A DNA stretch of 64,000 bases from the NCBI RefSeq assembly GCF_013369485.1, contig NZ_JABWEB010000021.1, positions 20,042 to 84,041 on the forward strand. The letters run 5' to 3'. Position 1 is the stretch's first letter; each line of letters starts with the position of its first letter. The notes beneath the pieces are model-generated. The model was not told the origin of the DNA, did no database searches, and saw nothing but the letters and a program-made list of their open reading frames with translations. A program made the translations under genes and the position numbers. The DNA comes from Massilia sp. BJB1822. Its GTDB lineage: Bacteria; Pseudomonadota; Gammaproteobacteria; Burkholderiales; Burkholderiaceae_D. Of this stretch, positions 33,376 through 42,230 are shown piece by piece.

Positions 33376-34770
33376 TCAAGCCTTGTTCAGCAGCGAGCGG
33401 TGGCGCGCGTAGCCGAAGTAGACCACCAGGCCAATCGCCAGCCAGATGCCGAAGGCAATCCAGGTGGTCAGGCTCAGATAGGCCATCAGCACGAAGCAGA
33501 AGGCCACGGCCAGCAGCGGGATCACGGGCACGGCCGGGCAGCGGAAGCCGCGCTTCAGGTCGGGACGCTTCTTGCGCAGCACGATCACAGCAATCGACAC
33601 CAGGCTGAAAGCGGCCAGGGTGCCGATATTGATCAGCTCACTGAGCACGTTCAGCGGCACCACGGCGGCGATCAGACCGAAGATGATGCCGACCACCCAG
33701 GTGGCGAAGTAGGGCGTGCTGTGCGTCGGATGGATGGAGGACAGCTTGCGCGGCAGCAGGCCGTCGCGCGACATGGCGAAGATGATGCGGGTCTGGCCGT
33801 AAGCCATCACCAGAATCACGGTGGTCATGCCCAGGATCGCGCCCAGGTCGACAAAGCCGGCCACCCAGTTTTCGCCCGCATATTTCAGGGCCAAGGAGAC
33901 TGGATGGTCGATGCCGAGGAATTTTTGGTAAGGCACGATGCCGGTCATGATGGCCGACACGATCACGTACAGTATGGTGCAGGCGCCCAGCGAGCCGATG
34001 ATGCCGATCGGCAGATCGCGTTCCGGACGCTTCACTTCCTCGGCCGCCGAGGTCACGGCGTCGAAGCCGATGAAGGCGAAGAAGACCACGGCCGCAGCGC
34101 TCAGCACGCCGGTATAGCCGAAGGGCATGAAGGGCTGCCAGTTGGCCGGCTGCACATGGCGCGCGCCGACCACGATGAACAGCAGCACCACGCCGATCTT
34201 GATCGCCACCATGACGTTGTTCATGCGCGCCGATTCGCGGATGCCCCAGGACAGCATGGCCGTCAGCACCATCATGATGAGGAAGGCGGGCAGGTTGAAC
34301 AGGGTGTGCACGCCGGGCACGGAGCCTGGCGCGGCCGTTAGCTCGGGCGGCAGATGCAGGCCGAAGCCGGCGATCAGGGACTGGAAGTAGCCCGACCAGC
34401 CGACCGAAACGGCCGACGTGGCAAGGCCGTATTCAAGCATCAGATCCCAGCCGATCATCCAGGCCACCAGTTCGCCCATGGTGGCATAGCTATAGGTGTA
34501 AATCGAACCGGCCACGGGCACGCTGGAAGCGAATTCCGCGTAGCACAGGGCGGCAAAGCCGCAGGCGAGGGCGGCGACGACGAAGGAAATGGTCAGGGCA
34601 GGGCCAGCCGTCAGGGCGCCGGTGCCGGTCAGTACGAAAATCCCTGTACCGACAATGGCGCCGATGCCCATCAAAATCAGGTCCATGGGACCGAGCACTT
34701 TTTTCAAGCCGCCAGGATGGCGGCTTGCCGCGACCATCTCGTCTAGGTTCTTCGTTCTGAAAATACTCAC
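33376..34770 (-). CDS. APC-superfamily amino-acid permease (cationic amino-acid transporter type)
   Basis: A 464-residue inner-membrane transporter with about twelve hydrophobic helices. The first helix reads LILMGIGAIVGTGIFVLTGT, the substrate-binding signature of APC permeases, and FFAFIGFDAVTSAAEEVKRP is the CAT/YfnA-type motif. It starts at GTG 34770 with GGAGAG upstream. Expected to import amino acids, perhaps cationic ones. It is divergent from the MFS/glycosyltransferase cluster and need not belong to it. Confidence 0.88.
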   Translation of the reverse strand: MSIFRTKNLDEMVAASRHPGGLKKVLGPMDLILMGIGAIVGTGIFVLTGTGALTAGPALTISFVVAALACGFAALCYAEFASSVPVAGSIYTYSYATMGELVAWMIGWDLMLEYGLATSAVSVGWSGYFQSLIAGFGLHLPPELTAAPGSVPGVHTLFNLPAFLIMMVLTAMLSWGIRESARMNNVMVAIKIGVVLLFIVVGARHVQPANWQPFMPFGYTGVLSAAAVVFFAFIGFDAVTSAAEEVKRPERDLPIGIIGSLGACTILYVIVSAIMTGIVPYQKFLGIDHPVSLALKYAGENWVAGFVDLGAILGMTTVILVMAYGQTRIIFAMSRDGLLPRKLSSIHPTHSTPYFATWVVGIIFGLIAAVVPLNVLSELINIGTLAAFSLVSIAVIVLRKKRPDLKRGFRCPAVPVIPLLAVAFCFVLMAYLSLTTWIAFGIWLAIGLVVYFGYARHRSLLNKA

Positions 34771-35166
34771 TGGTTTCTCTCCGTTCTATTCAGGCGTGAA
34801 GTTTGGTTTTTATTGTTCCTCGGCAATAACACAGGGCCGGGCAGCCGGAAGGCTGCCGAATACTAGCATACGGGATGGGGGATGCAGACCACTTCTGTAC
34901 GGTGGCGAACGCTTTTACAGAGGCAATATTGCTAATTTTCCACACCTGTCTGTTTCTTAAAAACATGTCATTTACAGAACACGGTTTATCCCTTAGGAAA
35001 CACCTTTTCAGTTCTGTAAGACCATGGAAATATCTTGTAACAATCTTGTTTATTTTCTATTGAAAAACAATACCAATTTGAGTCCACTTAAGCTAGTATT
35101 GAGGCCAGTTTAAGACCAGAAGGCAACAGACCTGCGCCGTTCAACAAAATCCTTGAGGTGGACGAG
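34771..35166. promoter_or_regulatory. AT-rich divergent control region with TTCTGTAA-type half-sites
   Basis: This 396-base stretch holds no gene I can support. Four related half-sites occur: TTCTGTA (34893-34899), TTACAGA (34915-34921), TTACAGAAC (34972-34980) and GTTCTGTAA (35011-35019). The last two form a perfect 9-base inverted repeat with a 30-base spacer. A hairpin with a GGAA tetraloop (34840-34857) lies in the permease leader. The region is clearly lower in GC than the genes on either side. Confidence 0.45.
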
Positions 35167-36375
35167 ATGTTTGAAAAGAGAAGGCCGCTCCTGTATTTCT
35201 CCCTGTTTTTCATCCTGTACGAGCTGACGATCTATCTGTCCAACGACATGATCATGCCGGCCATGCTGCAGGTGGTGAAGGACTACCAGGGCGCGCCGCG
35301 CCATATCGCGCTCTCGCTCAGCCTGTACATCCTGGGCGGCGCCAGCCTGCAGCTTTTCCTCGGGCCGATCGCCGACCGCTTCGGCAAACGCAAGGTTATG
35401 CTGGCCGGGAATGCCTTGTTTGCCCTGGCTACGCTGGCTATTCCATTCACGCATACCATCGGCGAATTCCTGGCGGCGCGCTTCTTCCAGGGCATGGGGA
35501 CCTGCTTCATCTTCATCGGCTACGCCATGATCCACGAGCTGTTCGAGGACAAGGAAGCGGTCAAGCTGACGGCCATCCTGTCGAACACCGGCATCTTCGC
35601 GCCCCTGATCGGACCCGTGGTGGGCAGCGGCATCATCAGCGTCCTGCACTGGAAATACATCTTCCTGATCTCGCTGGCGCTGGCCGTCGTCACCTGGCTG
35701 GGCCTCTACCGCACCATGCCGCAAGGGCAGGTCGAAGCCCCGCGCTTCGACTTCGCCGCCGTGCGGCGCAGCTATCTGAACATCTTCCGCAATCGCCAGT
35801 TCATGTTCGGCATCTTCATCGCCGGCATCGCCATCACGCCGCTGACGGCCTGGATCGGCCTGTCGCCGGCGATTGTGCTGGGCCATATGCATGAATCCTA
35901 CGGCACTTATATCGCCTATCAGTGCGTGATCTTTTCCGGCTTCATTCTGAGCACGGTGATGATCCAGAAGCTGGACAAGAACTTCTCGATGAACCGCCTG
36001 ATCCGCCAGGGCGGGGCGCTGGCGCTGTTCGGCTTTCTCGGCGCGGGACTGGCGCGCGAGAATGGCCTGCTGTTCATCGCCTGCATGTTTGTCTTCTCGG
36101 CCGGTTTCGGCCTGTTCAACGGCGCCTTGATCCGCATCTCGCTGACGGCCACCGGCGAGTCCATGAGCCTGACCTCGTCGGCCATGAGCCTGTTGTACTG
36201 CATCTATATCTCGGCCGGGCTGGAGGTCTACAACCTGGTGTGCGAGAAGTTCAATTACTCGCTGTCGTCCTATGCGCTGTTCAATGTGCCGCTGGGACTG
36301 GCCATCTATATCGGTTTGCTGTTGTTTGTAAGGAGGCATGAGGCCCGGCAGCCTGCGCCGGCTTATGCCAGTTGA
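35167..36375 (+). CDS. MFS multidrug-type exporter (Bcr/CflA or MdfA-like)
   Basis: A 402-residue, twelve-helix major facilitator. The loop 2-3 motif reads LGPIADRFGKRKVML, and NDMIMPAMLQVV in helix 1 carries the acidic residue typical of the MdfA/Bcr drug-proton antiporters. GAGGTGG at 35155-35161 favours the ATG at 35167 over an in-frame GTG at 35158. It is the first gene of a same-strand run with the glycosyltransferase/GNAT, dioxygenase and GH3 genes, so it may export their product. Confidence 0.87.
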   Translation: MFEKRRPLLYFSLFFILYELTIYLSNDMIMPAMLQVVKDYQGAPRHIALSLSLYILGGASLQLFLGPIADRFGKRKVMLAGNALFALATLAIPFTHTIGEFLAARFFQGMGTCFIFIGYAMIHELFEDKEAVKLTAILSNTGIFAPLIGPVVGSGIISVLHWKYIFLISLALAVVTWLGLYRTMPQGQVEAPRFDFAAVRRSYLNIFRNRQFMFGIFIAGIAITPLTAWIGLSPAIVLGHMHESYGTYIAYQCVIFSGFILSTVMIQKLDKNFSMNRLIRQGGALALFGFLGAGLARENGLLFIACMFVFSAGFGLFNGALIRISLTATGESMSLTSSAMSLLYCIYISAGLEVYNLVCEKFNYSLSSYALFNVPLGLAIYIGLLLFVRRHEARQPAPAYAS

Positions 36376-36417
36376 TGTGCAGTAGGCAGTGGAAGAATTG
36401 ATTGAGGCGAGAAGCGA

Positions 36418-38535
36418 ATGACAAATTTCGATCTTGAGTATGAAATTCTGATCAAAAACCTGAAGTCGGAGTTCTTGAGCTGCAAGCGCTGGGAGCTGTA
36501 CTGCGCGACCAATAATATCGATATGGCGAGCGACGTCGCCTGGCTTAGGACGCAACAGGATAACTACCGCGAGCATTTGCAGGATCTGCGGCGCTTCGTG
36601 CGCTCCAATTTCCGCCTGTTCGATGCGCGCAGTATTTCCTCGCTGGCCGGTATTCCGACCCAGCTGATGGACGATGAAGAGCGCCTCATGCACCGCATCT
36701 GGATGGGCGGCCCGCTGCCCGCGATCGCCGTCAGCGCTATCGAGCAGTGGCAGGGCGCGATCGACGAGGTGGAGGCGGCCAACGCTTTCCGCTACCAGGT
36801 GGTGCTGTGGGTGTGGGATGCGGCTCAGCTGCGCGCCGATCCCCTGTTCGCGGCCGAGCCGGAAGAGGCGCCCTATGCGCTGGGCAGCTACGCCATCGGC
36901 GCGCGGCGCTATCCGGTGCGCAGCCTGCGCGCCCTGGCCGCCAGCCACTGCGGCGAGCATCTGGCCTATCTGGAAGAGCTGCACGAAAAGCGCTACTACG
37001 TGAACCTGGCCGATTTCTTCCGCCTGCTGATCCTGCGCGAATACGGCGGCATTTACCTGGACGTGGACACCATCCCGTACAAGTCGGCCACCATCTTCCT
37101 GACCAAGCCGGAAGTGCCGGACTATCTGGACTTCCGCATCGAACCGGCGTCGGGCGAAATCCGCCAGTACGCCGTCAGCTGGCTGAACCTGTTCAAGGAC
37201 GAAAACGGCATGCTGGTGGCGAAGAAGGGCAATGCCTCGGTGCGCAAGATGGTGCGCGAGATGACGGCCAATTTCAGCATCATCAGCGGCAATATTCCGG
37301 ACAAGGCCTCGGTGCGTTCCAAGGATTACGCCTCGGCCCTGCACGACGCCACTTATGGGGTATGGCAGAAGGAGATCGGCCACGCCTTCCTCAGCTATGG
37401 CGAGATGGAGACGCACCATTCGGTGCTGTACGACGAACGCCAGGAAACCACCATCTGCGGCCTGCTCGGCATGCGCCTGGTGCTCGATGCGATCACCTGC
37501 GCCCCCATGCCGCTCAACGCAGAAGAGCAGGCTGGCTATGACAGCTGCATGCACGCCCTGCAGCAACGCGACTGGATACTGGACGATATCCTGGAGCTGG
37601 AGCAGCTCGGCCAGGTGACGCATATCGAGGAAGTGCCGCGCATGGCTTACGCGCCGCAGCTGCGCGCCCAGCCCGAGAGCTGCCACTACTATTCCTTCCT
37701 CTCGCACGATCGCAAGCTGGACAAGGTCAACACCCTGTTTTCCGCCTACCTGATGGCGAAGAATGGCGCGGTGATACGGCGCGGCGACTTCTGGCGCGCC
37801 ACGCGCGGCCAGTCGCGCCTGGGCGAGGAGGCGGTGCCCACCACCCAGCTGGCCGGCTTGCTGGCTTGCGGCGAATCCTCGGCGCGCATCGCCACGCCCC
37901 TGCTCAAGGCCAGCAACTGCGCCAACTTCGTGCCCGGCAGCGTGGTGGCGGAAAAGCACAAGAACCGCATGGCGGCCCTGCTGTTTTCCACCAGCTACCT
38001 GGAATACTGCTCCTTCAACAACAAACTGAACCTGCCCCTGGTCGAACTGCAAAGGCGGCAGAATATCGACCAGTACATCGAGCATGTCTACGGCATGTTC
38101 GACTATGAGCAGAACTTCACCGGCTTTTTCACCGGCGGCACCATCGCCGAATTCAACCAGGTGAAGGCCGTGTCCTACTACCGCGATGAAATGAAGCCGA
38201 TGGACGACGCCTACGATGAATTCATCAGCCGCAATTCCGACGAGTCGGACTACTTCGTCGCCAGCCTGGCGCTGGAAAGCGAGTACCGCGGCAAAGGCCT
38301 GTTCAACACCATGTTTGCCGAGATCGAGCGCCTGGCGCGCGAGAAGGGCAGCCAGCGCATCATCCTCACGGTCTGGGAGCAGAGCGAGGCGCTGCGCATT
38401 TATCTGAAGAAAGGCTTCAAGGTGTGCGGCCGCTTTGAGTATGCCTACAACCTGTTCTTCGACCGTCTGAATTTCCTTGAATACGATGTCCGCAAAGACC
38501 CTGGAGGAGCGTATGAAAAGCATCGAAGCCATTAA
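36418..38535 (+). CDS. TcdA/TcdB-type glycosyltransferase fused to a GNAT acetyltransferase
   Basis: A 705-residue cytoplasmic fusion. The glycosyltransferase part has HRIWMGGPLP (92-101) and ADFFRLLILREYGGIYLDVD (198-217), whose D215-V-D217 is the DXD metal and nucleotide-sugar site of the toxin-type GT-A fold. The last ~140 residues are a GNAT domain with the acetyl-CoA loop EYRGKGLF (RGKG at 624-627) and EALRIYLKKGFKVCG. A ~200-residue middle region is unassigned. No signal peptide or secretion domain is seen. The next gene starts within its final codons. Donor, acceptor and acetylated group are unknown. Confidence 0.78.
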   Translation: MTNFDLEYEILIKNLKSEFLSCKRWELYCATNNIDMASDVAWLRTQQDNYREHLQDLRRFVRSNFRLFDARSISSLAGIPTQLMDDEERLMHRIWMGGPLPAIAVSAIEQWQGAIDEVEAANAFRYQVVLWVWDAAQLRADPLFAAEPEEAPYALGSYAIGARRYPVRSLRALAASHCGEHLAYLEELHEKRYYVNLADFFRLLILREYGGIYLDVDTIPYKSATIFLTKPEVPDYLDFRIEPASGEIRQYAVSWLNLFKDENGMLVAKKGNASVRKMVREMTANFSIISGNIPDKASVRSKDYASALHDATYGVWQKEIGHAFLSYGEMETHHSVLYDERQETTICGLLGMRLVLDAITCAPMPLNAEEQAGYDSCMHALQQRDWILDDILELEQLGQVTHIEEVPRMAYAPQLRAQPESCHYYSFLSHDRKLDKVNTLFSAYLMAKNGAVIRRGDFWRATRGQSRLGEEAVPTTQLAGLLACGESSARIATPLLKASNCANFVPGSVVAEKHKNRMAALLFSTSYLEYCSFNNKLNLPLVELQRRQNIDQYIEHVYGMFDYEQNFTGFFTGGTIAEFNQVKAVSYYRDEMKPMDDAYDEFISRNSDESDYFVASLALESEYRGKGLFNTMFAEIERLAREKGSQRIILTVWEQSEALRIYLKKGFKVCGRFEYAYNLFFDRLNFLEYDVRKDPGGAYEKHRSH

Positions 38536-39475
38536 TAAAAACAGTATTGGCGAGCGCAATCTGTCCACCATCGGCCAGCAGGCGTTCCGCCTGAACGAAC
38601 GCGCCGGCGGTGAGCCGCTGCGCGTGCTGAGCGAGGCCGATTGGCGCTTCTGGCGCGAGAACGGCTATATCGTCATCAAAAAAGCGGTCGATGCCGAGCA
38701 GGCCGACCGCTTGCAGAAGCTGATGTGGGAGTTCGAGGAGCTGGACCCGGTCGACCCCTCGACCTGGTATCCGCCGCTCAAATCCCAGCTGCGCAAGACG
38801 GAGCTGAGCTTTAACGCCGGCATGATCGAACTGTATAATCACCAGTATCTATGGGATGCGCGCCAGACCCCGCGCGTGCACCAGGCCTTTGCCGATGTGT
38901 GGGGAACCGAGAAGCTGTGGGTTTCCATCGACCGCATGAATTTCAACCTGCCGCCCGAACCGGGTTTCGTCTTCAAGAGCTTCATGCACTGGGATTACGA
39001 CCCCGATACCGACCCGCAGAACGTGCAGGGCGTGCTGGCCGTGAACGACCAGCTGGACGAGGAGGTGGGCGGCTTTGTCTGCGTGCCGGAGCTCTACCGC
39101 AACTACGCCGAATGGCGGCGCGAGCAGCCGGACAATTGGGACTGGTACCGGCCCGACGTCAGCCAATTCCAGTTCGTGAACGTGTACCTGGAAAAGGGCG
39201 ATCTGCTGATCTTCAACAGCAAGCTATGCCACGGCATCCGCCAGAACAAGTCCAAGGACAAGGTGCGGCTGGCGCAATACATCTCCATGATGCCGGCGCA
39301 GGAAGGCAACCAGGCCTTGCGCGACTGGCGCATCCGCTCCTGGAGCGAGCGCCTGGCGCCGGAAGGCTACAGCCTGCACGGCGATCCGCGCAACTGGGAA
39401 CAGACCAAGTACCGGCGCGCGGTGTTGACCGCGCTGGGCGAAAAACTGCTGGGACTCAGTCCCTGGCAAGAGTAA
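38513..39475 (+). CDS. Phytanoyl-CoA dioxygenase (PhyH)-family Fe(II)/2-oxoglutarate oxygenase
   Basis: A 320-residue protein with the PhyH layout. The iron-binding H159-x-D161 is in MHWDYDPD, the distal H240 is in KLCHGIRQN, and R252 in RLAQYIS probably binds 2-oxoglutarate. The N-terminal LSEADWRFWRENGYIVIKKA is typical of the family. GGAGG at 38503-38507 supports the ATG at 38513, which overlaps the glycosyltransferase gene by 23 bases. Such enzymes hydroxylate natural products and lipids; the substrate is probably made or modified by the neighbouring fusion enzyme. Confidence 0.83.
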   Translation: MKSIEAINKNSIGERNLSTIGQQAFRLNERAGGEPLRVLSEADWRFWRENGYIVIKKAVDAEQADRLQKLMWEFEELDPVDPSTWYPPLKSQLRKTELSFNAGMIELYNHQYLWDARQTPRVHQAFADVWGTEKLWVSIDRMNFNLPPEPGFVFKSFMHWDYDPDTDPQNVQGVLAVNDQLDEEVGGFVCVPELYRNYAEWRREQPDNWDWYRPDVSQFQFVNVYLEKGDLLIFNSKLCHGIRQNKSKDKVRLAQYISMMPAQEGNQALRDWRIRSWSERLAPEGYSLHGDPRNWEQTKYRRAVLTALGEKLLGLSPWQE

Positions 39476-39517
39476 GACCAAATTCAGTAAACATAGTGGG
39501 ACAAATCGGAGGAAAGA

Positions 39518-41059
39518 ATGGAGCAGGGATTGCGGGAAAAAGTGGGCCAGCTGTTCATGGTGGGCTTCGATGCGCTGGAAGCCAATGACAGCATCAAGCG
39601 GCTGATTCGGGAAAAGAAAGTGGGCGGGGTTATCCTGTTCCGCCGCAATGTGCACACGCCGGAGCAGCTCTCCGCCCTGTGCCGCGAACTGCAGGACATC
39701 AACGCCGAAGTGAGCGACGAACCGCTGCTGATCGCCCTCGACCAGGAAGGCGGCATGGTGATGCGCATCGAGCAGGGCGTGACGCCGATTCCGGCCGCCA
39801 TGGCCTTCCAGGAAGCCGGCTCGGTCCAGGACTGCGAGCAGCTGACCCATATCGGCGCCGACGAAATGCGCCAGATCGGCATCAATATGCTGCTGGCGCC
39901 TGTGCTGGACGTGAACAACAACCGCCTGAATCCCGTGATCGGCGTGCGCTCCTACGGCGAAGAGCCCGCCACCGTCATCGAGTACGGCATGGCCGCCGTG
40001 CGCGGCGTGAAATCGGCGGGCATCGCCGCCACTGCCAAACACTTCCCCGGCCACGGCGACACTGCCAGCGACACGCACCACTCCACGGCCCTGGTGCCGC
40101 ACGATAAGGAGCGCCTGCATGCCGTCGAGCTGGCCCCGTTCCGCGAAGCGATCGCCCAAGGCGTCGACGCCATCATGACCGCCCACGTGGTCTTCCCCGC
40201 GTTCGAAGCCGACACCTCGGTCCCGGCCACGCTGTCCAAAGCGGTGCTGACCGGTTTGCTGCGCGACGAAATGGGCTATCAGGGCACGGTGATTTCCGAC
40301 TGCCTGGAAATGGCGGCGATCTCGGAAGGCGTGGGCATCCCGCAGGGCGCTATCTCGACCCTGCTGGCCGGCACCGACATCGTGCTGATCTCGCACCGCG
40401 AAGCGCAGCAGCACGCCGCCATCGACGCCGTGCTGGAAGCGGTGGAACAGGGCCGCATTCCGCTGGCGCGCATCGACGAAGCCGCGCGCCGCGTGCACGA
40501 GCTGAAAAAAGTGAAAGCCGTGCAGCAGTGGCGCGAGCGCCCCGTCAAACCGCAAGGCCTGATGCAGCCCGAAGCCATGGCGCTGGCCCGCAAGGTGCAG
40601 GCCGACGCCCTGCGCGTGCAAGGCGACTTCCGCCCGCTCGACCCGGCGCAACCGGTCGTGCTGCTGACCATCGAAGTGCGCTGCCGCAGCGAGATCGATG
40701 AAGTGGCCCTGGCGCGCAACAAGGAACCGCGCAGCTCCATGCTGCCGGCCCTGCAGGAAGCCGGCCTGAATGTGCGCGAATACGCCCTGTCCGCCGAAGC
40801 GAAGGAAGAGGAAGTGGCCGAAGCCATCGCCTTTGCCAAAGGCGCGCCGCAGATCGTGGTCCAGACCTACAACGCCATGCTGGTCGACGGCCAGCAAAAG
40901 CTGCTGGCCGCGCTGCCGCACGACAAACTCTGGCTCGTCGCCGGCCGCATGCCCTACGACCTCGATCTGGCTCCCGGCGCCGCCGGCCGTCTGGCCGCCT
41001 ACGGCTGCCGTCCCGCCGCCCTGGTCCCCGTCGTCGCCAAGCTCGCCGGCCAAGCCTAA
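39518..41059 (+). CDS. GH3 beta-N-acetylhexosaminidase (NagZ-type) with C-terminal domain
   Basis: A 513-residue cytoplasmic glycoside hydrolase family 3 protein. It has ALDQEGGMVMRI (73-84), KHFPGHGDT (174-182), the Asp185-x-His187 dyad that marks NagZ-type N-acetylhexosaminidases or phosphorylases, and the nucleophile Asp261 in VISDCLEMAAI. After the ~340-residue TIM barrel it has a second alpha/beta domain (about 375-513), absent from the short Gram-negative NagZ and present in longer relatives. No signal peptide. It follows the dioxygenase gene by 42 bases. Confidence 0.85.
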   Translation: MEQGLREKVGQLFMVGFDALEANDSIKRLIREKKVGGVILFRRNVHTPEQLSALCRELQDINAEVSDEPLLIALDQEGGMVMRIEQGVTPIPAAMAFQEAGSVQDCEQLTHIGADEMRQIGINMLLAPVLDVNNNRLNPVIGVRSYGEEPATVIEYGMAAVRGVKSAGIAATAKHFPGHGDTASDTHHSTALVPHDKERLHAVELAPFREAIAQGVDAIMTAHVVFPAFEADTSVPATLSKAVLTGLLRDEMGYQGTVISDCLEMAAISEGVGIPQGAISTLLAGTDIVLISHREAQQHAAIDAVLEAVEQGRIPLARIDEAARRVHELKKVKAVQQWRERPVKPQGLMQPEAMALARKVQADALRVQGDFRPLDPAQPVVLLTIEVRCRSEIDEVALARNKEPRSSMLPALQEAGLNVREYALSAEAKEEEVAEAIAFAKGAPQIVVQTYNAMLVDGQQKLLAALPHDKLWLVAGRMPYDLDLAPGAAGRLAAYGCRPAALVPVVAKLAGQA

Positions 41060-41078
41060 GCCCGCGCCCATAATAGTC

Positions 41079-41124
41079 GAGCCCGTGTCCACCTTGGGGT
41101 CAGACCCCAACCGGACACGGGCTC
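41079..41124. repeat. 46-base near-perfect palindrome with TTGGGGTC-A-GACCCCAA core
   Basis: Outer arms GAGCCCGTGTCC (41079-41090) and GGACACGGGCTC (41113-41124) pair over 12 bases. Inner arms TTGGGGTC (41094-41101) and GACCCCAA (41103-41110) pair over 8. It lies 20 bases after the GH3 stop codon with no T-run. The core resembles intergenic repeats that I recall as frequent in Oxalobacteraceae and related betaproteobacteria; copy number cannot be judged from one window. Confidence 0.75.
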
Positions 41125-41234
41125 GGCTGCAGGTGCCGGCTGTGGTGATCTTTCGATAGATTTCTTGCTAGAAATTTCTGCCAGAATGCCATGCGGCGCC
41201 TCGAGCACATCTTTGCTGAGTTCGCGCCTCGTGA

Positions 41235-41531
41235 ATGGACAATAACTACCTTCTTATATTGCTTGTCGTTGTTCTTTTCGGGCCACCGCTCATTGCGTGG
41301 CTTTTGGGCGTTTACTTCATGTTCTTATTCATGCGGAGTCGACGTGGGGCCGGTCCGGGCGCTGAGTTTCTGGCGGCCATCCTGGGACCGGCAGTACTTG
41401 GTGTTCCCCGGCTTATGAGTGAAGATTCGAGAAAGTATCTGAAACGCTTCTATATCTGTGCCGCCTTCTTTGTCGGCTATCTTGCGTTTTTAGCTTCTGC
41501 ATTTTATCTGCTGAAATTCATGACGGATTAA
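41235..41531 (+). CDS. Small membrane protein, unknown function
   Basis: A 98-residue protein with two or three hydrophobic helices: residues 5-33 (LLILLVVVLFGPPLIAWLLG centre), a weaker one at 45-57, and 72-95. A basic loop, RSRRG, follows the first. It is followed by a hairpin terminator on the same strand. No family recognised. Confidence 0.55.
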   Translation: MDNNYLLILLVVVLFGPPLIAWLLGVYFMFLFMRSRRGAGPGAEFLAAILGPAVLGVPRLMSEDSRKYLKRFYICAAFFVGYLAFLASAFYLLKFMTD

Positions 41532-41544
41532 GGACGTCTATCTG

Positions 41545-41583
41545 CCGAGTCCGCCGGATGGACATCCGGCAGGCTCGGCTTTA
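41545..41583 (+). terminator. Hairpin terminator after the small membrane protein gene
   Basis: GCCGAG/CTCGGC and GCCGGAT/ATCCGGC form a two-part stem with an internal bulge and a GGAC loop, followed by TTTAAG. The T-run is short. Confidence 0.6.
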
Positions 41584-41589
41584 AGGGAC

Positions 41590-42216
41590 TTAGGATTGGC
41601 GGCGGCGTAGAAGGGCCAGCAGGCCGAGGCCGGCCAGTAGCAGGGCGGGCGTGGCCGGTTCGGGGACGGCGCTGACATTGCCCAGGGCGACGTCGGTGAT
41701 GCCGGCCAGGTAGCCGTCGCCCTGGCTGCGCAGCTCGAAGCCGGTGAAGTATTCGCCTGCGGCGGCGCGGAAGCCGAGGAAGCCGAAGCTGCTGCTGCCG
41801 TCCGGCAGAGCCAGGCCTTTGAAGTGGTAGCTGGCCAGGTTGGTGGTGATGCTCAGGTCCACGGTGCCGGCGCTGACGGCGGCGTCGAAGCCGAACAGGG
41901 TATAGGACTGGGCGATGCTGCCGCTGATGGGCGACCAGTATTCATTGCTCATCACGGGACGCAGGCTGCCGATGCCGAACGTGGCGCCGTTGCCGACGAT
42001 CAGGTTTTCATCCGACACATAACTTACATCGCCACGCGTGAAGCCGTAGCCGGGATAGTTGTAGCTGCCGGCGAAGTCGTCGAAATTGCTGCGCTGGGCG
42101 ATTTGACCGAGGGCGTTGAAGCTGCTGCGCTGCTCGATGCGCAGCACGTCGGCCTTGGCGCTGGCGGCGCACAGCAACAGGGTGAGGGCGGCGGTCTTGA
42201 AGAAGTGTTTCGTCAT
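41590..42216 (-). CDS. PEP-CTERM sorting-domain exported protein
   Basis: A 208-residue protein with a Sec signal peptide (MTKHFFKTAALTLLLCAASA) and a C-terminal PEP-CTERM tail: VPEPATPALLLAGLGLLALL then RRRQS. The tail directs processing by an EpsH/XrtA-type exosortase and surface release. The middle is a Ser/Gly/Tyr-rich beta fold. It lies 14 bases after the phospholipase C gene in the same direction and may be co-expressed. No exosortase gene is in the window. Confidence 0.9.
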   Translation of the reverse strand: MTKHFFKTAALTLLLCAASAKADVLRIEQRSSFNALGQIAQRSNFDDFAGSYNYPGYGFTRGDVSYVSDENLIVGNGATFGIGSLRPVMSNEYWSPISGSIAQSYTLFGFDAAVSAGTVDLSITTNLASYHFKGLALPDGSSSFGFLGFRAAAGEYFTGFELRSQGDGYLAGITDVALGNVSAVPEPATPALLLAGLGLLALLRRRQS

Positions 42217-42230
42217 TTTGAAGATTCCAA

